Shown here one piece after another: positions 52,926-62,066 of a stretch of DNA of 64,000 nt. Under the pieces are notes generated by a model that was not told the DNA's origin, did not search any database, and saw nothing but the letters and a program-made list of their open reading frames with translations. Source of the stretch: Aricia agestis. Taxonomy: Eukaryota > Arthropoda > Insecta > Lepidoptera > Lycaenidae. The translations under genes were made by a program, and so were the position numbers. Every line of letters begins with the position of its first letter. The stretch's first letter is position 1. The stretch covers positions 5,820,001-5,884,000 of the forward strand of contig NC_056412.1 of the NCBI RefSeq assembly GCF_905147365.1, read 5' to 3'.

Positions 52926-53375
52926 GTAATACAGCAAGAGCCGTAAATTTTTCCAAAACAATTATTATTATATAATTGTTTTTGAAAAATTTTGCCTTTC
53001 CCTTCGTCCAAAATTTATCAAAATTGGTCCGGCACTTTCGGAGCATATATTTTCTTTATAAAATTATTCATAAAGAGGTCGGTCTCACTATCTACAAATA
53101 GAAGAAAACTAAGGAAACTTTTCGTATTTGTCATTTTTATGAGGCACCACACCACAAAGTTAACTTTTGTAAAGTTTTTATATCAAATTGATTTATTATT
53201 GGATGGTTGGCATATTTTTGATATGATTTATTCAGAAAACGTTAGCAAAAGTTTGCTACGCATTGCAGACGTCAAAGGACATTAGGCATTCTGGTCTAAA
53301 AAATTTCGCGGCCAGAACTAAAAATATTTCCAATAGCTAGGCCATTTGAGAACTTAAAAAAATATATGGATTTAA
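52926..53375. other. Unassigned stretch
   Basis: The 97-codon frame at 52992-53285 has no recognised family. Text such as AATTGGTCCGGCACTTTCGG at its start resembles the ATCGGTTCAG-type phrases of retroelement tails. Confidence 0.4.
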
Positions 53376-53602
53376 CCCTGTAACTGCATTTTCTGAGTAA
53401 TTATTTAGTTAAGAAAAAAAACATTAAAAGCATTACATTTAAAGGAGTCTTACTGGGAAATTACCCCTTACCTCGCATTACCTCTTTCCTAGTACGATGC
53501 CATTTTCAGTGCGACCCCTTTCCTAGTAAGACCCCTTTAAATGTAATGCTTTTAATATTTTTTTCCTAACTAAACAATTACTCAGAAAATGCAGTTACAG
53601 GG
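53376..53602. mobile_element. Palindromic MITE (CCCTGTAACTGCATTTTCTG)
   Basis: The ends CCCTGTAACTGCATTTTCTG and CAGAAAATGCAGTTACAGGG are exact inverted repeats. The match continues through AGTAATT.TTTAGTTA and CATTAAAAGCATTACATTTA, AAGG, giving arms of about 85 bp. The centre holds CTTTCCTAGTACGATGCC and a second CTTTCCTAGTAAGACC. It is 227 bp with no protein. Superfamily not determined. Confidence 0.8.
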
Positions 53603-53739
53603 CCAACGACATTTTTATCTAATAAATATTTTACATACCTACTTAAAAAACGTTGAATTCACAATTTTATATGCAATAATTTTTTCTCTCACTTAAAATA
53701 GTTTAAATTAATAACTAATCGTCTACAAAAAAAAATAAA

Positions 53740-54173
53740 AGGCAATGCAATGTGCAGGCGCAGAGAATGAAGCCGGTAAATTAGCGGGTTATTTCTCCAT
53801 ACAACGATAGTTCTTTTAAGCATCTGTCCTTTTCATTCCTGCGAACTGATCGTCATGTTCTGTCTCGTTCTAGCACGCGCGAATATACTCGGTAATAAGC
53901 CGATCCTTTTGGGCTTATTACGGAAAAAGGATAATTAGCAACGCACAAGTGCAAGCGAGAAAGATGAGTCATGAAGTAAAATTGTTATGATTCGAACACG
54001 AAGCTTAGTTTGACATAATATTAATATGGCGGACAGTGTATTTGTAAACAACTTGTTGTTTGTTTTGTTTTGTCGAATTTTATTTGTTTTAGCGTTAGAA
54101 GAGTGTCTTGAATTAAATTAATTCGTATTGTGAATTGTGAGTCGTACTGACGTAATCGTGTTGTTCGGAAAAT
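53740..54173 (+). promoter_or_regulatory. Candidate promoter and 5' leader for the 54.17-kb exon
   Basis: This 430-bp stretch is less AT-rich than its surroundings and shows no repeat match in the window. At 54027 it carries AATATGGCGGACAGTG, resembling the ATGGCGGC motif of YY1/Pho-type factors found at many animal promoters. A partial inverted repeat (GGTAATAAGCC / GGCTTATTAC near 53890-53925) also lies here, so a small MITE cannot be excluded. Confidence 0.25.
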
Positions 54174-54284
54174 ATGGCATCAATTCAGAAAGACTGTAGT
54201 CTGACAGATTATTTGCTGTCGAAGGAAACTTCGTTTTCCAAACTTAGTTTGAAAATAAAAAGCATGTCATTCAATTATATTTTG
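54174..54284 (+). CDS. Candidate first coding exon, 37 codons
   Basis: ATG at 54174 in good context (AAAATATGGCA) opens 37 codons starting MASIQKDCSLTDYLLSKETS. The exon ends at a consensus donor (TTTTG|GTAAGTAGG at 54284/54285), in phase 0. Residues include a mixed, hydrophilic composition unlike the AT-driven Ile/Lys/Tyr ORFs around it. No downstream exon is found before the MITE at 54443 or in the rest of the window, so the gene would need a long first intron. I do not recognise the protein. Chance remains possible. Confidence 0.35.
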
Positions 54285-54442
54285 GTAAGTAGGTTTTTTA
54301 CTCCGACTTCCCTTTCAAAAATATTCACCCTTCACCACTGTGGCCTAGTTATTTTAAATAATCCTTGGTCTGGCCACGCAGCTTTTTTAGACCAATATTG
54401 TATGGAAATTGCCTGATGTCCTCCTGACTTTACTTTCTCTAA

Positions 54443-54763
54443 GGGCCTGTCTACTACATCTTCATTCTCCACGTCATGACGTCGTCAACGTGGAACGGTG
54501 CGGTAACGTGGCACATCACGACATAGCAACATTGTACGTCGCCATGCCTTGTAAACTGCTACATACTTCACTAATGATCTAGATGTAGACAGCACAATAC
54601 GTATTCTGCTTTTGCTATTGTTAAAAACGGAGACAGAAAAGAAAATAGACGTGAATTTTTACGTTACGTTGACGTAAATTTACACGTCACGTCAACGTAC
54701 CGTGCCACGTTTTCGCACCGTTCCACGTTGACGACGTAGTGACGTGGAGATGTCCAATGGCCC
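54443..54763. mobile_element. TAA-flanked ACGT-rich MITE
   Basis: The ends GGGCCTGTCTAC and the complement of the right end GGGCCATTGGAC are inverted. After them come CTCCACGTCATGACGTCGTC and GACGACGTAGTGACGTGGAG, then CAACGTGGAACGGTGCG in both arms. Exact TAA lies at 54440-54442 and 54764-54766. GGGCC ends and a TAA duplication fit PIF/Harbinger MITEs, as for 24426-24550. It is 321 bp and non-coding. Confidence 0.8.
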
Positions 54764-54766
54764 TAA

Positions 54767-55931
54767 CATCCACTTAAAATGAAAAAGAAATAATATTTAC
54801 GATTGGAGAAAAGACAAACACATACAAAAAAACCACGTCAAATTCATAATTACCTCTTTAGACCAAATATTACTGACTATAAACATTCATAAATTATATT
54901 AAAAAGCGTGTAACTTTATTTTTACTCTCCTTTGTGGAGAGGGCTGATTTTCAATATTATAAATTGTACAATAAGTAATAAGAGATTCATAAATTTCATT
55001 TTAAAATTACATGGAAAACGCAGAATGTAATTACAATTTCAGTCGTAAAATGAGTGTAAAACTTAAATTAAATTTTCTTTGTGATATACATAACGACTTC
55101 AATGGTAACACTCGAAAATAATGAGAACAATTTCAAAATTGGAACGTGGAAACCACAATCAAATTATGTAAATTTCATCCATCATATTTTATTGGCAAAC
55201 GTAATTTATTTCTGCTGCCGAATCACGCCAAATCGATTTTAATATTTTTGTCAAACCGCTTCAACTCGAATCGAAAGAAAATTGTGCACTTGTAGTAAGT
55301 ATATTTTAATTTATTGTGTACAAATTAGACACCTCTTAAACAAAATATTTTTAAAAGTGTCTAAGGTAAAAGCACTAATGCTAGACTCGGAACTAATAGA
55401 TGATACTTACGAAAAAATACCATAAAATAAGAATTACTCTTATTATTTCTCAACACTTCAAATTTTATAAGCTTCTCAAGCTATCTGTTGATGTGAAAAA
55501 ATATATTAGGGACGCCTTCGGGAACAAAATTTTAAAATGGGATCAGTTTTCGTAAACAATGTGACCGCGTTAACACGCGCTCAGCAATTTCTTAGTAAAT
55601 AGGTTGAGGAAGGCGAAATTTTGCACGTAAGTTTTGAATACGTTTATTTGATTTTTTGTAATTTGTATTGATTTTATTGGATTAATGATTAAAGGTCATG
55701 TTGTATACACTAATTAATGTTTATTTATGATGTTTTATCCATTTTCCCTAACAATATAAAGAGTGTCTACTATCAGTTCTTGAAAATGTAAATAATAAAA
55801 AAACCTAATAGATGACATGGAATTCTTCTTTTAGTTTTGCAATACATACTTAAGTTATTTTGTAGTTTATTCTACTGCAAACATCATCACTATTGTCTAA
55901 AAAAAAATATTCGAAAATATAAACTAACAAC
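54767..55931. other. Unassigned stretch
   Basis: AT-rich DNA with nothing recognised over about 1.2 kb. Confidence 0.4.
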
Positions 55932-55980
55932 TTAGAACCATGTCCACTTTTAGTTACCTGAAAATGGACATGGTTTCTAA
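55932..55980. repeat. Imperfect 22-bp hairpin
   Basis: TTAGAACCATGTCCACTTTT pairs with AAAATGGACATGGTTTCTAA across a 4-nt spacer, with one bulge and two mismatches. This is looser than the other short palindromes and has a stem size compatible with, but not indicative of, a microRNA precursor. Confidence 0.6.
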
Positions 55981-56301
55981 TATTAGACCTTGTACTGATC
56001 TAGCAATCTATTACTTTAGTTTTTAGCAGTAAAAAGAAAAAAAAGAGCAGAGAAAAAAAAGAAGAAAAAAGAAGAGGCAAAAGAAGCACGGAAACTAAAG
56101 ACTGTATGAATAAATAAATATGTATAATGAAAAATATAAAATAAGAGGAAAGAAAAAGATAGAATCTGGAGACAACGTGAATAATATTTCTGATGCATGT
56201 AGTTACTATGATGAAGTAAATGAAATCTTTTGAAAAAACGGCAAATAAAGACCTAATAACAGGAAAAATGTTAAATATAATGTAATGTTCTCTGTCAACT
56301 A

Positions 56302-56491
56302 CTATACTCCACTCGGGTTAATTTGTCGCTAGCGGTCATTGACTCCCTGTCAAAAACTTGTCATTTTCATATAAAACCACGATAAACAATATCTAAGACT
56401 TCATTTTCAACCGCGGTTTATATGGAAAATGACAAGTTTTTGACAGGTAGTCAATGACCGCTAGCGACAAGTTAGCCCGAGTGGAGTATAG
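56302..56491. mobile_element. Palindromic MITE (CTATACTCCACTCGGG)
   Basis: CTATACTCCACTCGGGTTAA, TTTGTCGCTAGCGGTCATTG, ACTCCCTGTCAAAAACTTGT, CATTTTCATATAAA forms arms of about 75 bp with the inverted copy ending CCCGAGTGGAGTATAG. The spacer of about 35 bases is AT-rich, with an inner CCACG/CGCGG remnant. It is 190 bp and non-coding. Confidence 0.8.
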
Positions 56492-57037
56492 TTCATATTG
56501 GTGTCTACTATTAGTGATGTTCGTTTATTGTGATGTCATCTATTAGCTTATATGACTAAGTTTACAAAAAGACCAATAATATATTTTTTATTGATTTGTC
56601 AGAAAATAATTATAATAGTTCTATTTTGTAAGAGTTACTGAAGACATAGAAGAAGTTATCAATCCTTTGTTTTTATAAATATATAATATTTTATAGCATT
56701 CAAATGCTTTATGTTGCCTTAAAGTGTCTGGCCATTAGTGCTTTTACCTTATTTATCTACAAAGACCATCACTTATTAATTTTACCTTATTTAAACAAAG
56801 CAGTGGTCGCGCGTAGGCTTATATTGATTATAATAATACACATTCACGCGGACGATGTTGCCTGCAACAGCTAGTAATATAATATAACAAGCGGGGGTAC
56901 TCGCTTTATAATAATTAATACATTATAGTAATGTATTAATTATTATAAAGTGAACTTATAGATAGGTACGTTTTTAGGATATATATTTTAATAGGATGTC
57001 AAAGCAATGATATTAATATTATGTACTTTGTACCTTG
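56492..57037. other. Unassigned stretch with a perfect hairpin
   Basis: The arms 56904-56925 and 56929-56950 (22 bp, AT-rich) are exact complements with a 3-nt loop. Just upstream, CACGCGGACGATGTTGCCTG and CAACAGCTAGTA (56845-56876) look like the reverse of a CTAGCTGTTGCCCGCG-type head. Confidence 0.55.
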
Positions 57038-57384
57038 TTTTTTTTTTTTTTTTTTTTTTATGAAATAAGGGGGCAAACGAGCAAACGGGTCACCTGATGG
57101 AAAGCAACTTCCGTCGCCCATGGACACTCGCAGCACCAGAAGAGCTGCAAGTGCGTTGCCGGCCTTTTAAGAGGGAATAGGGTAATAGGGGAGGGTAGGG
57201 AAGGGAAGGGAATAGTTGAGGGTAGGGAAGGGAATAGGGTAGGGGTTAGGGGATTGGGCCTCCGGTAAACTCACTCACTCGGCGAAACACAGCGCAAGCG
57301 CTGTTTCACGCCGGTTTTCTGTGAGAACATGGTATTTATCTGGTCGAGCCGGCCCATTCGTGCCGAAGCATGACTCTCCCACAT
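57038..57384 (-). mobile_element. ACGTGGGAGAGCC SINE-like element (copy 9)
   Basis: A complete reverse copy with the longest poly-A of the family (22-base T run, 57038-57059) and a long C/T tract. The GGTATTTATCTGG variant is close to the GGATAAATACC of copy 3 (17020-17365), so these two copies may belong to one subfamily. Confidence 0.85.
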
Positions 57385-58679
57385 ATATAAACTTGTGCGT
57401 TTTAAAAGTTAAGATTCGTTTGTTTCGCACACAACATTACAAATGTAACAATTTTTGCAATTTCCCCCAACAGTGCGATAAAATTGTAGAGCGAACTAGA
57501 TATTAAACTTTTTGTTTGCTCCAAACTTTCCCGTGTAAGAAGCGGGAAGTTGTGAAATACGGTATCATTAACGTAGAAAGTAGATGTTTATTATAACACT
57601 AAAGGCAATTCATCCATTTTCATAGTTTAAGGTTCTTCCGAGCACACCATTATAATAACTTTTATGACTGTTACTAAGTTTTTTACTGCGAGTCGTTTAA
57701 AGTAGTTTCCGCTTAATACAGTGTTATATTCTTGTAACGAAGTCGTCTTCAAATATAAATATTATAAATATTAAATGTTCTGTTTCTTTGTTTCCAAAGA
57801 TGGGACTTCTGATAAGAAGATGGAAAGATAGGAGTTACTATCGGACACATTTTGATGAAGCAAGGATACTTGAAAGACCAGGGCATTTAAGGAAGGACTT
57901 TATAATTTTATTCTAGAAAAAATTCTCGCTTCGCTCTGAATTTATTCTACCCCGTGAATTTATTCTGGAGCTACTAGTAGCTTTTTGTGTTTTGAGGGCT
58001 TTATACCAATTATAATTTGCGAGGCAATCTGTGCTTTTAATCTAGCTTTATAGGGAAGTGATTAATAACCTCTTAGACTAGAAATATAATTATATTTTTT
58101 AATGCAATAGTATTTTGATCGAATCGATAATATCAACACAATTTTCATTCAACAATTTTTTAAAAAACGCTTTTATGTGAATCGTGAAAAAGTGGCCAAA
58201 AAGTTTTTGGTGAAACACTATCACTCGCTTCGACTGTTGAAATTCGAGCGGACACAATTTTTCGCCGCCCGTCCCGGCGCCCTCTAAATTCGTTAACAGA
58301 GGTTCTATTTTTGCACCCCTTTTCAAATAACACCAAAAACAGTGCTGCCATTGTTGACACCAAAATGTTTCCACTTTCGCGCGAAAACGGACGTTGATAC
58401 GTGTATGTTGTTAGCTAGTGATTCTACGAATACTTGTCCATTTATTTTTAGTAAAATATAAATATTTGTAAATATTTCCGAAAAATCTGGAGACCATTTT
58501 TTATGCAGCAAGTGCACACACAACAAAAAGTGAAGTAATCAAAATAAAAATGGTAAAATACACTTGTTTTACTACCCACTTTATTTATATAACAACGTTT
58601 TTATTAAAAGGGGGATATATTTTATCTATTTCGAGACTGAATAAGTCTGCTATCTATATGATTAAAAAAATATATCCGT
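57385..58679. other. Unassigned, with a GC-rich promoter-like patch
   Basis: 58190-58420 is clearly GC-richer (CGCCGCCCGTCCCGGCGCCC), with CAGTGCTGCCATTGTTGACA, and shows no match elsewhere in the window. It may be a promoter or an old element. Minus-strand frames here overlap one another and show no known domain. A CTAG-type head scrap (GTCCGGGTCATCTAGCT) ends the region at 58685-58701. Confidence 0.4.
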
Positions 58680-58701
58680 GGAAGTCCGGGTCATCTAGCT
58701 A

Positions 58702-59485
58702 AATAAAAACGTGAATGTATCATGTAACATCATTTTTATTGCTTATACTTGCTTAAAGAAAAATTTTAATAGGTACTTATTTTTGGAAGCGTATTCAGTG
58801 AAGTCTTGAAATGAAATAATCATTCACCTTGTATGTAATATAGGTAAACTTCTAAAACCGATAAATCAATAATATGATCACACGGAAGAGATCGCAACAG
58901 AAGTCGTGAAGGTTTGCACTGAAGTGAGGACAGCGGTCGATTGCATAAAAATGCGGAAACCCACCTCAGTGTGATAGCCACTCTCTAATGGATGACTGCC
59001 TTGAAAATATTTTAATACTGCTTTTTATACAATAATATATTGCCGTCCAGTATTTATTAAATCAAGTTTTACAGCTACGGTGTGATAGAGAATGTGATAC
59101 ATTTCCTGAGAACGACAAGTACAATTGTCGTGAATTCCTTATTATACGACTTCATAATAATAATGATTCATAGTTATTACAATTAATATATTACAGATTA
59201 TACACTCAAAAGATTGAAAAAGAGTAATTTTTAGAAGGATTATTATTTTAATCTTCTGCATTAAAACTATAATTATTAAAAACAAACATTATTTATTTAT
59301 TTTTGGTGTAAAATAGCAATTACTTCTTACATAATTTAACAGTAGGTATAAATACTTGTCCTATTTTTTTAAATTGAATCCTCATTTGATTCATACGTGA
59401 TACGGCACCGCGCCGCCGCGCGTCTTGTGTCGCCTCGTTTGTTAAAGAAAATATTCAATAGTATTGAATATTTTTTACAATTTTT
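58702..59485. other. Unassigned stretch
   Basis: AT-rich, with a short GC spot at 59404-59436 (GGCACCGCGCCGCCGCGCGT). Nothing recognised. Confidence 0.4.
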
Positions 59486-59775
59486 GATTCCTTAATTTTT
59501 CCTATATCCTATATCTTTAATACCTCCATCCGTACTTGCACGTTCCCTACTATGTGGAAGGATGCAGATATTATACTAATCCCAAAAAAGTCTAACCCTT
59601 CCGGTTATACTGATTTCCGTCCTATATCCATCCTTCCCTTCCTATCCAAAGCGTTTGATTTACTTTCAACTTAACCGTTTTCTATGTACTAACAATCTCC
59701 TTAATCCCTATCAATCAGGTTTTCGTTCAGGGAATAGCACAACCACGGCCTTATTAAATATCTCAGAGGACATAC
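59486..59775 (+). pseudogene. LINE reverse-transcriptase fragment
   Basis: Frame 1 reads FNTSIRTCTFPTMWKDADI, then LIPKKSNPSGYTDFRPIS and ILPFLSKAF. This is the conserved N-terminal part of a non-LTR reverse transcriptase (a WK-x-A...PKK...FRPISIL signature, as in jockey/CR1-type LINEs). A frameshift near 59645-59655 moves into the frame YFQLNRF...NPYQSGFRSG, then NSTTTALLNISEDI, the next RT block. The match ends at 59775, where an inverted copy of the last 17 bases begins, so the catalytic YADD region is absent. It is a dead fragment with both ends missing. Confidence 0.85.
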
Positions 59776-59798
59776 TGTTGCGTATGTCCTCTGAGATA
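59759..59798. repeat. 17-bp hairpin formed inside LINE sequence
   Basis: TATCTCAGAGGACATAC (59759-59775) is LINE coding sequence (ISEDI). An exact inverted copy follows at 59782-59798 after TGTTGC. The second arm is not LINE-sense sequence and the LINE match stops at it, which shows that the palindrome was made by copying the first arm. Confidence 0.85.
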
Positions 59799-60133
59799 AT
59801 AATACTTAAATTAAACAAAACTACATGCGGCATGCAGGAGTTTTCTCAAACCGATAACAAAGAGAAAAGTTAAAAGCTTTATATTTTTAACGAAATGTTT
59901 CATAACAGTTAGTACCTTGAACAAATCGTCGAAAGAGAAGTACGTCTATAGAAATTGTGAAACTTAAGAGACAATAGATTTAGCCACTTGAGAAAACAGA
60001 TGTCGAAGTGGAGTTAAGTGCGCAGCGCAAACGCTTTCTTTAGCGCAATTTTTGTCCCTGGATTGTAATCTAATTTTTACACTTATTGTTTTTTAAATAT
60101 CAAAATTTCCAAAAACAAGTATACTCTACTATA
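59799..60133. other. Unassigned stretch
   Basis: No element recognised between the LINE fragment and the next MITE. Confidence 0.35.
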
Positions 60134-60388
60134 CAGGGTGTAACAAAAATAAGTGATAATACTTTAGGGTGTGTACGTGTTCCTTGTAGAGAGTTCACTG
60201 TAAAAGTAGCAGCTCTGAAAGACGACTTTTTTTCACTTTTGTATGGGCAAGGGCCCCAGCGTCACGAGTTTCCCCATACAAAAGTGAAAAAAAATCTGGA
60301 CTTTCAGCGCTGCTACTTTCACAGTGAACTCTCTACAAGGAACACGTACACATCCTAAAGTATTATCACTTATTTTTGTTACACCCTG
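60134..60388. mobile_element. CAGGGTGTAAC fold-back MITE (copy 3)
   Basis: The best copy: TA on both sides (60132-60133 and 60389-60390) and perfect 20-base ends CAGGGTGTAACAAAAATAAG / CTTATTTTTGTTACACCCTG. Arms are about 95 bp, with GTGTACGTGTTCCTTGTAGA and CACTGTAAAAGTAGCAGC. It is 255 bp, very similar to 12742-13001, so both moved fairly recently. Confidence 0.88.
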
Positions 60389-60480
60389 TATACAAATTTT
60401 CATCCCCTATTTTAACCCCTTGGGGGTAGAATTGATCAAAATCCTTTCTTAGCGGATGCCTACGTCATAACATCTACCTT

Positions 60481-60790
60481 TTCTTTTTTTTTTTTTTTTT
60501 CGTTGGGGAAATGCGTTTACGCATTCCCGGCAGTCTGGGGAGGGCTACCGGGGTATGTGGGACTCCCTGGGGGCAGAGGGCCGCGCCCGGGCATACCCAC
60601 TAAAACCCCAACGGTGTTCCTACTCTTCCGCTTAAGGCAGAGCCACGGGATACGCGGAATACACAACCGCGACCCTGCCAGCGGATGCCTCTAAAGGCTT
60701 CAGTGCATGGCTGTTAGGCCTACACTGTCACTACAACGCGATGCGCGGAGCATGTCCAGCCCGATCCGTGCAGTGGTTTGGGCTGGGCGT
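60481..60790 (-). mobile_element. GC-rich LINE 3' end with poly-A
   Basis: On the minus strand the sequence ends GCGTAAACGCATTTCCCCAA, CG and a long A run (T run at 60485-60500). Upstream are GGAACACCGTTGGGGTTTTA, GTGGGTATGCCCGGGCGCGG and AGTCCCACATACCCCGGTAG. GC-rich 3' untranslated ends of this type accompany R1-clade and related LINEs in Lepidoptera. No coding part is clear. Confidence 0.5.
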
Positions 60791-60927
60791 TGATAGATCA
60801 CTATGTCAGTCAGTCAGTCACCTTTGAGTTTTATAATATATTCAGATTCAGATTCAGAAGAAGATAAGATGACTCGATGCCCGTAACTCGGTTGCGCCTG
60901 AATTCGTTTATCTCACAGGACCTGTTA
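60791..60927 (+). mobile_element. Tail scraps, CTAGATGACGCCCGC head fragment
   Basis: GTCAGTCAGTCAC...TTTATAATATATTCAGATTCAG (60803-60855) looks like a retroelement tail with ATTCAG units. It is followed by ACTCGATGCCCGTAACTCGG, TTGCGCCTGAATTCGTTTAT (60872-60911), a CTAGATGACGCCCGC-type head cut off by the next MITE. Confidence 0.55.
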
Positions 60928-61072
60928 AGCAGCCTCTACACGTTGGCCGTGTTTGCCGAACAGAAGGGGACGGCGCTATACCAGAAAGAAAGACGCAAAT
61001 AATTCAATCTCTTTTTTTAGTATAGCGCCGTCCTCTTCTGTTCGGCAAAGCGGCCAACGTGTAGAGGCTGCT
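60928..61072. mobile_element. TTA-flanked palindromic MITE (AGCAGCCTCTACACG)
   Basis: AGCAGCCTCTACACGTTGGC, CG and its inverted partner CGGCCAACGTGTAGAGGCTGCT end the element. The arms continue through GCCGAACAGAAG and GACGGCGCTATA for about 57 bp. TTA lies at 60925-60927 and 61073-61075. It is 145 bp and non-coding. The TTA duplication fits a Harbinger-type MITE. Confidence 0.82.
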
Positions 61073-61104
61073 TTATGTTATACAACATAACAGTTCCACG
61101 TAAC

Positions 61105-61475
61105 TGGTGAGACGTTTTCAACAATCGACTACGTGATATTTGGCTATTATATTAGATGAAATAAAATAATATAAAAAAAAATCAACTGATTACTGAGTAA
61201 ATGTAGCTTAAAGTTAAATAATTATTTACCCAACACATGGACACCGCGCGCGGGAAGGGTAGCGGCGTGGTGTTTCTTTGATGGCACACGCCGCCGCGCC
61301 GGCCGCATAGTATGCCGACTTGCCTAGCCGCGTAATTCACTCGGGATCCATGATTCATTTATTTAAAGGGAATTTTGGTAAAAAAATAAGTACCTAATTT
61401 TATAACATAATTATTATGAGAATCGAGTACCGAAGTAGGTACCTTAAGTATTGCAAATGCAGTGCAGTCATGCAG
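61105..61475 (+). repeat. Dispersed repeat GATATTTGGCTATTATATTAG (copy 2)
   Basis: Partner of 52588-52925. This copy has an extra ~25 bases (AAATGTAGCTTAAAGTTAAA) before TTATTTACCC, and a few substitutions in the GC-rich core. Confidence 0.75.
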
Positions 61476-61479
61476 TATA

Positions 61480-61610
61480 ATATTCTCCGAGTCTGTCAGT
61501 CTGTTACCTCTTTATGCCCAAACTGCTGAACCGATTTTGCTGTAATTTGGTGTTGAGATACTTTGAGTCCTGAGAAAGGACGTAAAATACTTTTTATTCT
61601 TTGAAAAAAA
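61480..61610 (-). mobile_element. CTAGATGACGCCCGC-type tail, partial reverse copy
   Basis: CTGTCAGTCTGTTACCTCTT, ATGCCCAAACTGCTGAACCG and CTTTGAGTCCTGAGAAAGGA are clear. The head is missing. Confidence 0.7.
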
Positions 61611-61864
61611 TGGAAAAAGTTTAAAAAGCTTGTACGGATTATAAATAACATAAAAACAAATACAGACGTAGTCACGTGTCACTAAATACCTATTCAAGGC
61701 ATAAATCCAAAGTAACAATGTCTCCACTTTCTAGATATATATCGAATGTGTATGTAATATGTATAGAAAAGCTTAAGTGTTATGTCAAACATATCACATT
61801 AAGTAATGAATATGTTCCAGCCGTGTGACAGATATCGTTTGTGTAAGGCACGTCGCATACTATC

Positions 61865-62066
61865 TATAAATTCTATAATATTATTATGCGAAAGTGTGTC
61901 TGTCTGTCTGTAACCTCTTGCCGCCCAAACCGCTGAACGGATTTTGCTGAAATTTAGTATGGAAATACTTTGAGTCCCGGGACATGTCATAAGAACTTTT
62001 TATCCCGGATAATTCATGGTTCCCGCCCTATAAACGAATTTTGGCGCGACGAGTTGAGGGCATCGT
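61865..62066 (-). mobile_element. CTAGATGACGCCCGC-type tail, reverse copy
   Basis: TATAATATTATTATGCGAAA, GTGTGTCTGTCTGTCTG, CCCAAACCGCTGAACGGATT, TTTTTATCCCGGATAATTCA and GGCGCGACGAGTTGAGGGCA are present. The CTAG end has decayed. Confidence 0.75.

Noticed and set aside
52992..53285. 97-codon ORF as a host exon
   Set aside because: The start overlaps tail-like text and the composition is typical of AT-rich DNA. No family is recognised.
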